A DNA stretch of 64,000 bases, from NCBI RefSeq assembly GCF_905475395.1, contig NC_058337.1, positions 102,480,368 through 102,544,367 on the forward strand. The letters run 5' to 3'. Positions within the stretch are counted from its first letter, which is position 1, and each line of letters opens with the position of its first letter. Source of the DNA: Chrysoperla carnea. Taxonomy: Eukaryota; Arthropoda; Insecta; Neuroptera; Chrysopidae. The position numbers were made by a program, and so were the translations under genes. Shown piece by piece: positions 13,380 to 31,073 of this stretch. The notes under the pieces were generated by a model, which had not been told where the DNA came from, did not search any database, and saw only the letters and a list, made by a program, of their open reading frames with translations.

Positions 13380-14034
13380 CTTTACGTGTTTCGATAAAAC
13401 ACGTGCAATTTTGACAAAAATATCTTTTAGTAACTTTACTAATTATAGTTCTTTTTGGTTTTATCCAGTTTTGTCAAAAAATTTGACATAATCTAAAATG
13501 TCAGTCATGTGATTATAAACTTAATTAAATAAAAATTATAATAAAATTTTAATAAATAAATCGAATAATTTAATGAATATCAATCCTTAAATGACATATA
13601 AATATAAAATTATGATTTTATAAATCCATAATTTCAAATTGAAGAGTAAAAAATTGCTACCATTCGATACGTTCAATGATTATAGGAACAAGCAGCGTGA
13701 TTAAGGCCTTGTTTTGTGATAAATTTCATTATTAGGTATTTGAGGTGATTACCTACAAAAACAATTTTAATTGAATTTTTTATTTTTATTATGTATTTGT
13801 AATCTCGATTATAGATAAGAAAGTGTTGATAATTTTCCAAATCTGTAAAATTGCTTTTTTTTAAATCGCATTTTAAAGGAAAACATTTTATTATTAAATA
13901 GGGGAAAAATTTTTTTTCCAAATATTTTATTTGATGTAAGATTGTCAGTGATATTCGTAAGATTAAAAATAAATACGAAATAATGACGTTTGGAGGTTGA
14001 TTTTTAAAAAAAATACTTCGAAATTATCCGAATA
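13380..14034. promoter_or_regulatory. Shared 5' region between NOB1 and Su(dx)
   Basis: 655 bases between two divergent start codons; it must hold both 5' UTRs and promoters. No TATA box or other core element can be assigned with confidence in this AT-rich background. The 82-codon minus-strand frame at 13673-13921 looks like chance. Confidence 0.4.
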
Positions 14035-19209
<5,175 letters not shown>

Positions 19210-20754
19210 AAATAATTAACTGTAACGTTAATTGATCTTACAAGATATCAAATCAATTGACTATTGAATTGACAAAAGATGAAATGAAGTAAAAAATATA
19301 AATGACCACACAAATACAACGATTGAACATCATCGCATTTAATAAATTACGAAAGAAACAAAAAATTGAAAATATTTTTATAATGAGAATTTGTACTCAA
19401 AGAAAAAAAATAAAAAATAAATGAAATAAGTAATTGAGACGTTATTAAAGTTTTTTTAAATTTATTGAAATGTTATTTATTAATTTAAAAAAAAAAGAGA
19501 TTTTTCTTTCATAATTTGTTAAATTTTATTTAAATTGTGTGGTTATGATTAGTGATTATTAATTATGGCTTTATTGTTTGTAACTATTGTAAGTAATGCA
19601 TATTTTCAAATAATTAAAAACATCATGACACTCAATTCTGTATATTAACGCACAGGTTACAAATTTGTAACGTGTTGTATTAAGTGTGCAAAAGTACTCT
19701 TGAATTCTTAAGTACTCCATAAGAGCGACATAATTTCCACCAAGAAGTCCATAGGGATTAGGGATTAATAAATACAATTTTATATTAATAAATAGCTTGA
19801 TTTGCTTGCTATATGGTATGAAAAATTTTTACAAACAATTAACCAGCAATAATTTAAAAAATATATAGTTTTTTTTTTTAAAAATGATCACGATGTTTCA
19901 GTGCCAAATATTTTGGGAAATTCGGTACTAAACTAAAAAAAAAACCAAGGAAAGATTTTATATTAGTTATATTAGCAATTATAGTCAAATATTTTAAAAC
20001 TAATCTAATCTAAAAAATATAAATTTAATATCATTTGTTTATAATTTTTTTTTGTTGCTATTTATAAATACAGGGATATTTTTAATTATCATCATTATCT
20101 TGGGTTTTTAAAAGTCTAAACAGACATAAGAATTTTTATGGTTTTGATAATTTATGCGTGATATATATAATATATATATTTTTTAGAATACGTTCAAACT
20201 ATTATGAAGTCTTTATTTTCCCAATTTGTTTATGGTCCAAAAATTACTGTTAGACTGAAAAACTTGTATTCAGGAATTTAATTTAAATTTATTCAAGAGT
20301 TTCTGTTTGATTCCTACCAGATTAATGTTATTTATTAAATGATGATTATAAATTATTGGGACCCCCCTTTAAACGAAACGCTCGGTTTGAATTCGCCTCA
20401 AAATCGACTAATAAGAAATGTTTTTAGTCCTTAATGACTACCAACCGAATATAATTTTAGGAAAGTTCTAAATCTTCAGCAGCCTATCAACTACAGATAC
20501 CAATCATTTTAGCGATTTAAATTTTAATTCGAAACAAATATTACATAGTAAATAAATCTGTATTCATCATTTAATAAATAATAAACGTGATGAAAAAAAC
20601 ATTAAAATAAAAAAAATAAATAAGTTTTAAAGAATCGAAAGAAGATAGATTTTAAAGAATTAAACCAAATAAATGAATTGCTGAGACAAAGTTATTCATT
20701 AAACTATCAGTAAGAGGGTGAAATATAAATTAATTGATAACTAAAATGCATATA

Positions 20755-20941
20755 TAGTGTCTCAAAACATCCACATTAGAAAATTACGATCTTAGGTCCG
20801 ATCGACCTTAGGATCGCTCAAATGAAGTCCGATCTCATTAATGATACTTTGGATTCAAAAATTACAAAGGGAAAATCTGTTGGAATTGCATCTTCCATAT
20901 TTCTCTCCTTGTCGAATGCAATAATTTTGAGACACTTTGTA
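20755..20941. mobile_element. Small MITE with GTGTCTCAAAA ends
   Basis: The left end reads TAGTGTCTCAAAACATC. The right end, reverse complemented, reads TACAAAGTGTCTCAAAATT. It is about 187 bases, with TA-rich borders compatible with a TA target site. Non-coding. Confidence 0.6.
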
Positions 20942-21183
20942 TAATGAGTATAAAATGTATGTATGTTGTTTGAAGCGAGTGAACGGTACCCTATTATATA
21001 AAAAGTATATATAAAAATTTGTAAGAAATGTATTATAAATAAAAAACTATTAATTAAATTTTAAGTGTAAAATATTGTTATTAATATTATAGATTTAAAA
21101 AAAAATATTTTTCAAAACAAATAGTAACAAATTCTAATGAAAATCATTATTTGTTTTAAAAACAACCATTGGAAATAATGGCA

Positions 21184-21264
21184 GTGTTCGCTGTGTGTCG
21201 ACGAATAACGTCTTGACATTAAATGGTATCACTAATTCGATAATATGTCGACACACAACGAACA
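21184..21264. repeat. Short inverted repeat with TGTGTGTCGAC arms
   Basis: Left arm TGTTCGCTGTGTGTCGAC and right arm (reverse complement) TGTTCGTTGTGTGTCGAC: 18 bases with one mismatch, separated by about 45 bases. It is either a tiny fold-back element or the core of one. Confidence 0.6.
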
Positions 21265-24200
21265 AAGCCCTGGCACAATATTTCGATAATGAAAAAAGCT
21301 ATGAGGAAATTAATTTCTGTCGACATGATTAGATGTTTAAACAATTCTAGAATCCTTTACAAGAAAGTTTTTTCTCAATAATAAAATATGTTTATAATTG
21401 TGCCAAATCTAACTATTCGCCAGAACCTATCGCAAATTTCACTTTCTGTTCAAATTTCTGCGGCAAATTAGCATTTTTTTACATTATGTGTTTATGTTAA
21501 ATCATTTTCCAGGCCATGCCCTTTTGAAAAATAATAATTAAATCTTGAGCAAGATTTTCTCCAGGCAGTCATGACTTTCAGATTAAAACAAATTTACTTT
21601 TGCGAAATCATAGTGGGTAAATTATTGAAATTTTTGGGCGTAAATAGAACACAGGAAAGTGTATAGTACAATTTTCGCAGAAATGGAATTCTTTTAGGAT
21701 CAATTTCTAGATGGTATAAAAAATTGTTGTACCTGTTGAAGAATTTTCACAATTGTAACTAACATAAATCGAGCTTTAATGTTATCGGAAGGGATTACGA
21801 GAATCAACCATTTGCAGATGTTTTATTTGCTCTTTTTGTATTTTATCGTTGTCGATAGAAATTCATTTCTTCGTAGCTATTTTCATGATCGAAAATGCTG
21901 CTATAAGGAGAAAGGAATATATAATTTAATGAATTTATTTGTAGATATTAGATAGTAATTATAAATTCAGATACAAGAAGTAGATTCGTAGAGTCTGTCA
22001 TATCTTTTGTTATGAGTTGTGATGATAATAATCATACTTTTTTTTGAGATTAAAAAAAAGGATTCTACACAAAACAAATGCAAAAGGTCTTTCGTCAAAG
22101 ATCCTTATTAACCTTCTTCATTCCGCTTAGTTCTTAATATGCCTATGAGACCGTATATCTGGCATAATAATCATCTGAGGAGAAAATATACTGGAAGATT
22201 TTATTTTACTAAAGATCTGTTAAAAAATACTCCATACAATGAGATGAGTGAAAAACTTTCATCTCTCCAAAATATTCATTCAACACAAGATTGTATCTAT
22301 AAAATTGGCGGGTAAAAATTTATTTTTGTGTACCTCGTTATAGAGTTTTATTGAATTTCCCTTTAAAAATAGATTAAATCTTCCTGCTGAACTTTTACAT
22401 TTGATTTGTCCTTTTAATTGTAAAAATATAGAATATCAAAATTGGCATTTTTATTTTCAAAAAGAAAAAAAAAATTAATTTCTATGTTATTTTTAAAACA
22501 AGAAAATGATTACACATTTTTTGAAAATATCGAGCCTAAAACATGTAAATATATTTTTTCAAAATTAGATAAAAATAACTTCTCTTCAAAATTTTTGTGT
22601 ATAAAGCTTATAGTATAAAAAAATACAAACTTTCTATAAAAAAAAGATTTCCATTATATATATATTATTGTATTATTTGTGATTTTTAGATTTGTAAGTA
22701 ATTTAGATATGGGGGTGATTGACATGGAAAATATATTTCCCATAAAAAAAGTATTTTTTTAGTTACAAATATATATTTTTTAATTATTATGTAAATAACG
22801 GTTTTGACTATAAAAAAAGAAACATCGCTATTCAATTCATATGGGAAGAATCCATCTTTTTAATAAATTTTTAATTTTTTCTTAGGTCATTTTCATATTT
22901 AAAAAAATTGTCTAACCACAGGCTGTAACATTGTATTTGGTGCTTATTTACAACAAGCTTGAAACATTTTTGAAGAAAATTTCATATCATTTGGCGCGGC
23001 GTTTTCTTTCACCGGCAAAATTTTAAATTAGTAACTAGAAGATGGCAACTAATGATACGATATATTTTTGTTATTCTGATCAAAAGATAGATAACACTAG
23101 TTTACATGGTTTTTGTCCTTTAAGGGAGAAGTTTTTTCTTAACAATTGAGATGCACTGAGTTTCACAAAAATTCTAACACGTCTCAATGTTTCCAAAATA
23201 TTTATTAGTTTTAATTTACAAAAAAATACCTACAACAATATTAAAAATGAATTGCCTTAGCTTTTTTATTGTATATGTGTCTGTGTCGCTTAAAATAGAC
23301 CATCCTTCAGAAAGATTTGAAAAAATGGATAAAATATTTAACTAAAGTCTACAAATAAAATGTGATGATAACTCGATTTTTTGACGTAATAAAAAGGAAA
23401 CAAATATATGTTTGGATTTAGTTATTGCTACTAAACTACTTAAACTAGTGTTATTTATTTAATAACAAATATAAAAATCATTAGTGGGGGGGGGGGGGCA
23501 CGGTATATAGACTCATTATTTGTGACAGAAAAAATGTTTGTATTTGAATTACTTTGTTACTAGAATAGGAAAAAAATCGTTGATTAATTAATTTTCGCCT
23601 AAATGCTAATTTAAATATTTGCTAGCGATCGTAAAATCAAACGCCTCATCTCTTAAAAAAGTTTGTCCCATTTTTTCAAAAAAACTTTGTCAACGGGTGT
23701 AGAAAAAATTATAAAAGTTAATTAGTCATGATGGTCTGGAGAAGTAACAATGGGTTGACTATACAGCTCCTTATTGTCTGACCTTTGTTTCTGGAAGTAT
23801 TCAAAAAATGAATGACAACTACCCGAAACAAAAGCGAATCGATGGAAATAGTTATTTACGATACAAGTGGCACAAAAGCGTTACAAAAGCGTACACAAAA
23901 TTTTTACAGGTTTTACCATTCTAAGTGATACAGCTATAACATAACATATACTAATATCAGTTAGAATGTGACTATACGATATTTAACCAAACTCAGAGTA
24001 GTTACATTTTGCACTACCAGGTTACGAACTCCCAATAACTACTTCTCAATAGAAATGAATATTATTAATGGTGTCTAACACAACTTCCCATATGAATGAT
24101 TAATAAATTTTTATTCATTTTAGCACAGATGATCCACTTATTACAAATAAATGAAATTAATAACAAAAAAATAGATATTAAAAATTAAAAAAAAAAGATA

Positions 24201-24280
24201 ACGGACTGTAGCACGAAATGTATTTATTTAAATAAAGTTATAACTGACAAAAATAATTTAATTAATAAACAATTTTTTAT

Positions 24281-26903
24281 TTAAAAGAAAAATTTAAATG
24301 GTCCACGATATGGTTTTAAATCATCACCACCATCTTCACTCTTATCACCATGTACAGTTACAGTTTTTTCTTCATTACCATCTTGATCACGTGTTACTTT
24401 TTCTGTTACATATGTCTGTAATCAAAATCAAAATAATTAACAATGGTAGTCAAGTCCTGATAGTTAAGCTATCGTTAACGGACAAACATTGTTAAAAATA
24501 ATAATAATAAAGAAAAAAATTTATATTACTTACTCCATCTGGCTGTCGAATTGTGCGGGTAATAATGCTTCTACTAAATACTGATGTTTGCCTTTGAGGA
24601 CTTTGTTTGTTATTTGGATTAGGGCCTTCATCTATAAATGTTGGTAAATCGCCTTGAATAGCTCTTTAAAAAAATGATCATAAATATTATAATTAAAATA
24701 TAATTTGTCCATGGACGGAGTTGAAAAGGAAAACAGAATTATTAATTTTACGATTAGAAAAAACATTTTATAAAAAAAGTGAAATTACTAAATAAATTAT
24801 TAATAAAAAAAAAATTATTTTTCATCGTAAAATTATCAATAAAATTGGCTATACCTTTCGTCTAAATCATTGTCTGCATTTGGTTTTGCTTGACATGAAT
24901 CTTGAAAGCCAGGTTTTAAAAACAATTCACGTAAAGTACCTGGTTTATAAGGAATCATATTATTACTGAACGGTCTGTTAATGTCATCTAAAACATAAAT
25001 TTGTTAGCTTTTAATACATCAACTTTCAAAACATGAAAAATAATTATTTTATAAAAAATTTTGCCAAATTTTAATTTTTGACTTCACCAATTTTTTTTAT
25101 ATCATGTGTATATGAAATATATCAAGGTATACAAAGTTTAGTCCCAAGTTTGTAACACTTAAAAATATTGATGCTACCAACAAAATTTTGGTATAGATGT
25201 TCATAAAATATACCCAATACCCAATTAGTCTATTTGTGGTTGTCTGTCCGTTCGTAAACACGATAACTCAAAAACGAAGAGATATTAAGCTGGAATTTTT
25301 ATAGCGTGCTCAGGACGGGAAAAGTGTGGATTAGTTCGTAAATGGGCAACATAGATCAATTGGGTCGGATTCTATAGGACACATCTTGTAAACCGTTAGA
25401 GATAGAGCAAAAGTTTAATTGTAAAAAATGTTCCTTATAAAAAAACAAACAACTTTTGTTTGAAACATTTGATAGTCTCAACACAGTCGTATTATATATA
25501 CATGATGACTGTGGCTTTTTAGAGTGACTATCTTTCTTACATGACATAAAAAAACAAACGATTGCGTAATCAACACTGATTATACATGGTATTTCAACAA
25601 TTAACTCAGTCAATTATTGATTTTCACTTGTTGAGTTTAAAAGAAATATTTAATGAGGCCAATAATTTTGATTTCGTGATTATTGGGAAAATATTAACTT
25701 ATATAAGGGTTGCAAGTTGTTACTTTTAGCAGAATGCATGCTGAACTGAAGTCGTCTGTCAAACGGTTTCGAGGTAAGTCTTTAATGTTAATATTTCTGA
25801 AAATAATGACTCGCAGGCATAGGTAAATGAAAATATCCTTATCATAGCACGAGTCAGTTTCTTCAAATAGTTAAATGTGCCTGGTAACGAATTTCATATT
25901 TCCAAAATTTTGTTTTTGGCATTTTTACTTATATACCGAACTTTGTGATCGATGGCGTGCCCAAAATATTGTGTCGCATGGCATTGGTTCGTCATCCCTG
26001 TGCTAGTTTGACCAAACCGGGGATTAAAAATATAAAGAGGTCTAGCTGTTCCACCTTTTTACTAAAAATGTGTGTCGTACAAAAACTATGGTGTTCTGAG
26101 CAAATAAGTAACTTTTGTCTAATAGCTAATGAATTGGTCACTCCTTTAAAATAAACGCATCAAATCATCACTCAGTGGAAAATATATTACTTAAAATCAC
26201 ACGAAAAACATCAATTTTTACTTATTTCGAAAAAGATTACTCAAAAAATTTTCTTTTTTAACTTTCAAAGACTTATCCAAACAGAATCTAAACCGTTGAT
26301 TGTCTTCATTGAGTATTACTATCGACACTTTTCTGATTTCTATATCGTATGGGGCTCTTAAAAGTTAAAGGAAGTGGGACATAATTTTTGCATCTTTTGA
26401 ATTTGATTGGTGAACAGTTTTAAATTCATAAAATGTATAGATAACTAAGATAGAAAGTTCTGACTTCTGAGTAGATACCAATTTTCTCAAGGTGTAACCG
26501 TGAGCTACTTTGGAACTATTAACTGTTAGCTGACCAACTTAAGTAATTTCTAAGTTTCTGACTAAGAATTCAATCAATATGTTTATTTGTAAAAAATAGG
26601 ACATTTTATTTGGACTAAAATTTTGGATATTTACTTGGAAAATTAGAATCTAAATTAAAATGTTCTAACAAATCATTAAGTTGTTCTTGTAAAAAACTAT
26701 GAACTGATGTGAACGCATCCATGCTTTCATCCAAGGACGCATCATCAAATCTGAAATTTTATAAAATTTAATTATTAATTTTATGTGTGATTATGACCCC
26801 AACTTATATAAATTCAAAATACCTACCCATCTTTCCCATCAAAGTTCCCAAAACCTGAATGATGATCGAAACCGCCAAACATTTTACGAAAAAACATGTC
26901 CAT
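24281..26903 (-). CDS. HAX1: HAX1-like protein (HCLS1-associated protein X-1 homologue)
   Basis: HAX1 is a mostly mitochondrial, largely disordered anti-apoptotic factor. Five exons join in frame on the minus strand: 26827-26903, 26635-26750, 24855-24987, 24534-24663 and 24281-24415, giving 196 residues. Collinear landmarks with human HAX1: an N-terminal MDMFFRKMFGGFDHHSGFGN; an acidic middle with SFLQEQLNDLLEHF; GTLRELFLKPGFQD (compare TLRDSMLKYPD); DNDLDE; SRSIITRTIRQPDG then TYVTEKVTRDQDGNEEKTVTVHGD, which mirrors [30 protein letters not shown]; and a short aromatic tail GPFKFFF. Every intron has GT-AG borders and consistent phase. It is shorter than human HAX1 (279 residues). It is divergent from TFIIS, with about 1.5 kb between start codons. 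Confidence 0.85.
25235..25640 (+). repeat. Dispersed repeat family R1, copy A
   Basis: Long copy in the intron between HAX1-like exons 2 and 3. Its blocks CACGATAACTCAAAAACG, ATAGCGTGCTCAGGACG, AACCGTTAGAGATAGAG, AAAAATGTTCCTTATAAAAA and TTTCAACAATTAACTCAGTC recur in reverse complement at 58081-58575. There is no open frame of note (the 85-codon frame at 25356-25613 is part of the repeat). Confidence 0.75.
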
Positions 26904-28370
26904 TTTAAAAATTCTTTATTTAAAACACATTATTGAGTTTTGACACATTGTTATCCAATTCAATTGTCATTATTATTATTTGAAAGTTTGTTCACGATCA
27001 TTCTTTTGGGAACTTTTTTTCACAATTGGCATTACTTATTAATTTAATCATTTAGTCTTTTTTAAATTTTAATTTATCAAAACTTTAATTACCTTATTTA
27101 TTTTAACTATTTAGCGAAGTTTTAATTCGGTTCTCAAAAATTTATAATTTTACTGGCCTCGCCTAATCACTTATCTTACCATAGCTCTGATAATAATCTA
27201 TATTCACAAATGTTCATACTAAATCTAAATCGTTCACTCATAAACAAGACCATTGAAAACTTATGCCAAATCAGCCGATCAGCCGAACGACTAACTTTTC
27301 CTGCCTTTTTTAAATTAAAGGTTTGGTAGTCGTTAGGAATTGATTTGTAGTCTAATTAAAACCCTTGGTAGTCATTAGATTTTCGTTTTTGTTGTTAGGT
27401 AGTCATTTTTTGAAATACTTATTTAGGTTTAAAAGGAGATAAATCGATGTAACAATTAAAAAGTTAGATGGTTAATAGGTTAGGTCATATTGGCTGTACA
27501 CGAAGGACAAATTTAGGCTATAGAGCCCATCAATGGTGGTTAGGAGGAATCGATAGGGTTGCCACCTCAAAACGCTGGGAAGTCGGGAGATAAACCAGAA
27601 AGTTGGGAGATAGTGAAATTAATATAATTATACTACAGAATTCTAAATAATATTCGATATTTTTGATGTTTTGTGTACCAAGTTTTTCCATAATTAAATA
27701 TTTAAATAAATATATTTCAAGGAATTTAAAATAAAAGCTACTCAAAGTTATCGAATTTACCAGAATATAAAACAGATAATAAAAAAAGGTCTTGTTTTAC
27801 TGAACTCTGGAGAATTTATGTTGATATCGTGAGTCGGGAGAGACTATACAAATCTAGAGAAGAAGCAATCCTAGCTAGCAAACATTACAAGTTAAAGAAT
27901 ACGTGATTAATAGTTTCCCAATGGAATGTTTTAAGGAAAATTTACTATTATATGGAACTCTATTTCTACTCTCTTAGTAAGGTAGTTTTGGGCATCCTAC
28001 GATCATGTTAGCGATCTAAGTTTAGTATAAACATTTCTATCTTCATTACCTTTAAAAAATCCATTGTACTTCATCGCCCATTCACTTATCCTGTATATTA
28101 TTATTATAAACACTACAAAATTTTAAAAGTTTCAACATTGATTCAAAATTATCGAAAATATTATGAAACTGAAAATGGCGGTATTTAAACGGTTTCAATA
28201 CACATTTCATCACATAAATAATATTTTCAAGTTGGTAATATTGTTTGATGTGAGTATCTAATGGTGTATATGAGTTGTGTTTAGATTTGCTTGAAATCTT
28301 TTAAAAACATCGTTATAAATAAATAAAATATCCTTGGTAACATAATATTGTGTCAAAACAAATTCGAACA
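26904..28370. promoter_or_regulatory. Divergent spacer between HAX1-like and TFIIS
   Basis: It holds the 5' regions of both genes plus one copy of dispersed repeat family R2 (27548-27780). No core promoter element can be named with confidence. Confidence 0.4.
27548..27780 (+). repeat. Dispersed repeat family R2, copy 1
   Basis: Shared landmarks with 54178-54365: TTGCCACCTCAAA, AAGTCGGGAGATAAACCAGA, CGATATTTTTGAT, and ACGAATTTACC-type blocks near the 3' end. The copies are diverged by substitutions and indels. No coding capacity or terminal repeats were seen. Confidence 0.7.
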
Positions 28371-31073
28371 ATGACCGTGGAAGAAGAAGTACTCAGAATA
28401 CAGAAAAAGCTCAGCAAAATGTCATCGGGTGACGGCTCAGTAGGTTACATTTTTACATTTATTTTAGTACTGTTGAATAATTACCGATTTATTTATTCAA
28501 TAATTATACACTGTTAGTTAAGTGCGAACGTAATTTTTTTTCAAAAACAATTAATGTCTGTATTCAAAAAAAATTATCAGAAAATTTTATCACATCGTAC
28601 ACACACGAATACTTTGTATTGAGTTTTGCATGACTGTTTAAAGCATTTTAAATACCGCGTTAAATTCAATTTTTAAAGTTTTATACTTCAGAATACTTTA
28701 GATTTTACAGCATTTTTTTCAAACATTAACTTAAAGATTAAATCTTGTGTTTATATAATCAATTTATTACATAAGTTTAAGAAGCTAAACATGTTACGAT
28801 TTTTCCGGCTAATTCGCATTCTGCTGAAGTAACAGACTTTTGAAGTAAGGTCTATTCATTATCTTTAGAAAGAAAGGGAGATGAATTTTATTATATGTAG
28901 CTAAGTAGACATTCAGCCCGCAATAATAATAAGATTTATAATTTTTTTAAACCTTTTGGAGCATTTCGGGGTATATGAGTCAGTGGGTAACTAGCTTACT
29001 AGTATTTAAAACAAATCTTGTATGTTCGTCTATTACTCTCTATCTAATGAATGTAGTACATGAAATGGGAACTTGTTTTTCTAATCGGTGGCCCCTATAT
29101 TATATAAGAAAATGGTTTTCTGTAAAACTTTTTCAAAACACCCCCAAATTGTTGTTCAGAATGTTCTGATCAAAAACTGTCCCGGCCACAAAACTTTTAA
29201 ACGAGTTGTTTTCGAGCTACAGACGGTCAAAGCTACATATATATTATGTTTATAGTACCTATATGATTAAGAAAATGGCATTCTGTGAAACTTTTTCAAA
29301 ACGCCCCCAAAATATTCTTTAGATCTTTCTGATCAAAAGCTCCCATGGCCACAAAAGTTTTAAAGGGTAATGTTGGAGCTACGGGCTATGTAAAAGCACT
29401 TAGCTCGGAAATTACCAGTTAAAAAAATTTTGTGGCCGTGGGACCTATTGATCAGAACGATCCTAATAATAATTTTGGGGGCGGTAGGTACTATAAACAT
29501 TATATATGTGTGGTTTTGATCGTCCGTAGCTCGAAAAATACTCGTTAAAAAGTTTTATGATCGTGAGAATTTTTGATCAGAACGATCTGGAGAATATTTT
29601 GGGAGTAGTTTGAAAAAGATTTACAGAAAGCCATTTTCCTAGTCAGATACTAAAACTATAATGTATTTGTAGCTGGTAGACTTACTTACAGACCGGTCAA
29701 AATTAACAACCCTCTTTTTTTGTCGGAAATTAAAAATACTCTGCCTTGATATTGGGTATTTATGAGTTTCTTTGAGGTATTATAACCAACTGAACTTAAA
29801 TAAAGGAAAAAAAAATCATTACATCCAAACCAGATTAACTAAGCGAAATTTCAAGAAATTTTATTCTTACTTTTTAAGTCGTATCTTGCCGACTTCTACA
29901 AGAATATAGGAGACAGTAGTAGATAAATTCCTAATATTTTGTCTATAAGATAAAAAATTATTGTAATAAACGATTAAATTGCCTAGAATTGTGTTTTGAA
30001 GAAATCCAAATTGTGAGTGTTGTCTCTAAACATCGATCCAAAGTGTTTTTTTAGAGAACATTGCATAATTTTGATTTTCATAAACAGGCTCAAATTGATT
30101 CAAATAAAATCGTACACCACTAAGGGATCGTTCCTATCATAAAATTTGTAAATTTTTTTCGATACGCTTCGTTAAGATAAAATGCGTATTTACTGAATAA
30201 AAAATATACAACATTAGAGCTCAATTATATCAATTTGTGTTATTAATCTAGGGCCAAGAACAAGCGCTCGAATTACTAAAGGAGCTACAAAATTTGTCAG
30301 TAAACTTAGAAATTCTGACAAAAACTCGAATTGGAATGACTGTGAATGCGTTACGAAAATCTAGTAAAGACGATGAAGTAATCAGTTTGTCAAAAACATT
30401 AATAAAAAATTGGAAAAAATTCTTATCCGGCCCAACATCGAATACTCCATCAAAAGAATCTAGTTCATCATCAGCGTCGAAAAATAAATCAAAAGATTCA
30501 TCAAAAAGTGATAGCAAACGTGATAGTGAAGAGAAAGATCGGAAAATACAAAACACATTTCCTGCTTCAAATACAACTGATGCAGTGCGAATTAAATGTC
30601 GAGAATTGTTATTAGCTGCTCTGAAAGTTGATGGTGAGGATCATGAAGGCTGCGCGCCACCAGAACAATTAGCTGAAGAGCTGGAAGAAGCAATATTTGC
30701 TGAATTTAAAAATACAGATATGCGTTATAAAAATCGTATTCGAAGTCGTGTTGCTAATTTAAAAGACGCTAAAAACCCAACGCTAAGAACAAATTTCATG
30801 GTTGGTGCAATAACAGCAACACGATTAGCTACAATGACTGCAGAAGAAATGGCAAACGATGAAATCAAACAATTGCGTGAGAAATTCAAGAAGGAAGCAA
30901 TTGATGATGCTCAATTAGCACAAAATCCTGGTACTAAAACTGATTTACTTAAGTGTGGTAAATGTGGTAAACGTAATTGTACGTATAATCAAATGCAAAC
31001 ACGAAGTTCTGATGAACCGATGACTACGTTTGTGCTATGCAATGAATGTGGCAACCGTTGGAAATTCTGTTAA
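28371..31073 (+). CDS. TfIIS: Transcription elongation factor TFIIS
   Basis: TFIIS rescues backtracked RNA polymerase II by stimulating transcript cleavage. Two exons, 28371-28439 and 30252-31073, join in phase 0 (donor TCA|GTAGGT, acceptor CTAG) to give 296 residues, typical for the family (about 300). Domains: an N-terminal LW/TFIIS-N bundle at about 5-100 ([46 protein letters not shown]); a Ser/Lys-rich linker; the central polymerase-binding domain at about 135-245 ([32 protein letters not shown]); and a C-terminal zinc ribbon at about 255-296 ([39 protein letters not shown]). The zinc ribbon has four Cys ligands and the Asp-Glu cleavage pair in SSDEP. The 1.8 kb intron contains a large palindromic repeat. 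Confidence 0.96.
29095..29645. repeat. Palindromic repeat cluster in TFIIS intron
   Basis: A roughly 130-base unit (AAAATGGxxTTCTGTxAAAC, then CAAAACxCCCCCAAA, TTCTGATCAAAA, GGCCACAAAA, CGAGCTAC) occurs twice in direct orientation at about 29108-29250 and 29271-29390. It occurs again in reverse complement at about 29415-29645, where blocks such as TTTTGTGGCCGTGGGAC, GTAGCTCGAAAAATACTCG and CAGAAAGCCATTTTCC are seen. The whole makes a fold-back-like structure of about 550 bases. Confidence 0.65.

Larger units (their letters stand above)
19210..24280. other. Su(dx) 3' UTR and gene-less stretch
   Basis: The first few hundred bases should be Su(dx) 3' UTR, with several AATAAA-type signals between 19320 and 19430. 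The rest up to the HAX1-like stop codon is AT-rich with no convincing gene. It contains a small MITE (20755-20941), a short hairpin (21184-21264) and a 13-G tract (23486-23498). Confidence 0.5.

Noticed and set aside
23486-23498. Run of 13 G as a regulatory quadruplex
   Set aside because: A single homopolymer in gene-less DNA with no associated feature; most likely slippage.
25356-25613. 85-codon minus-strand frame
   Set aside because: It lies wholly within a dispersed R1 repeat and is not preserved in the other copies.
30248-30556. 102-codon minus-strand Ser/Asp/Phe-rich frame
   Set aside because: Antisense shadow of the TFIIS N-terminal domain and linker.
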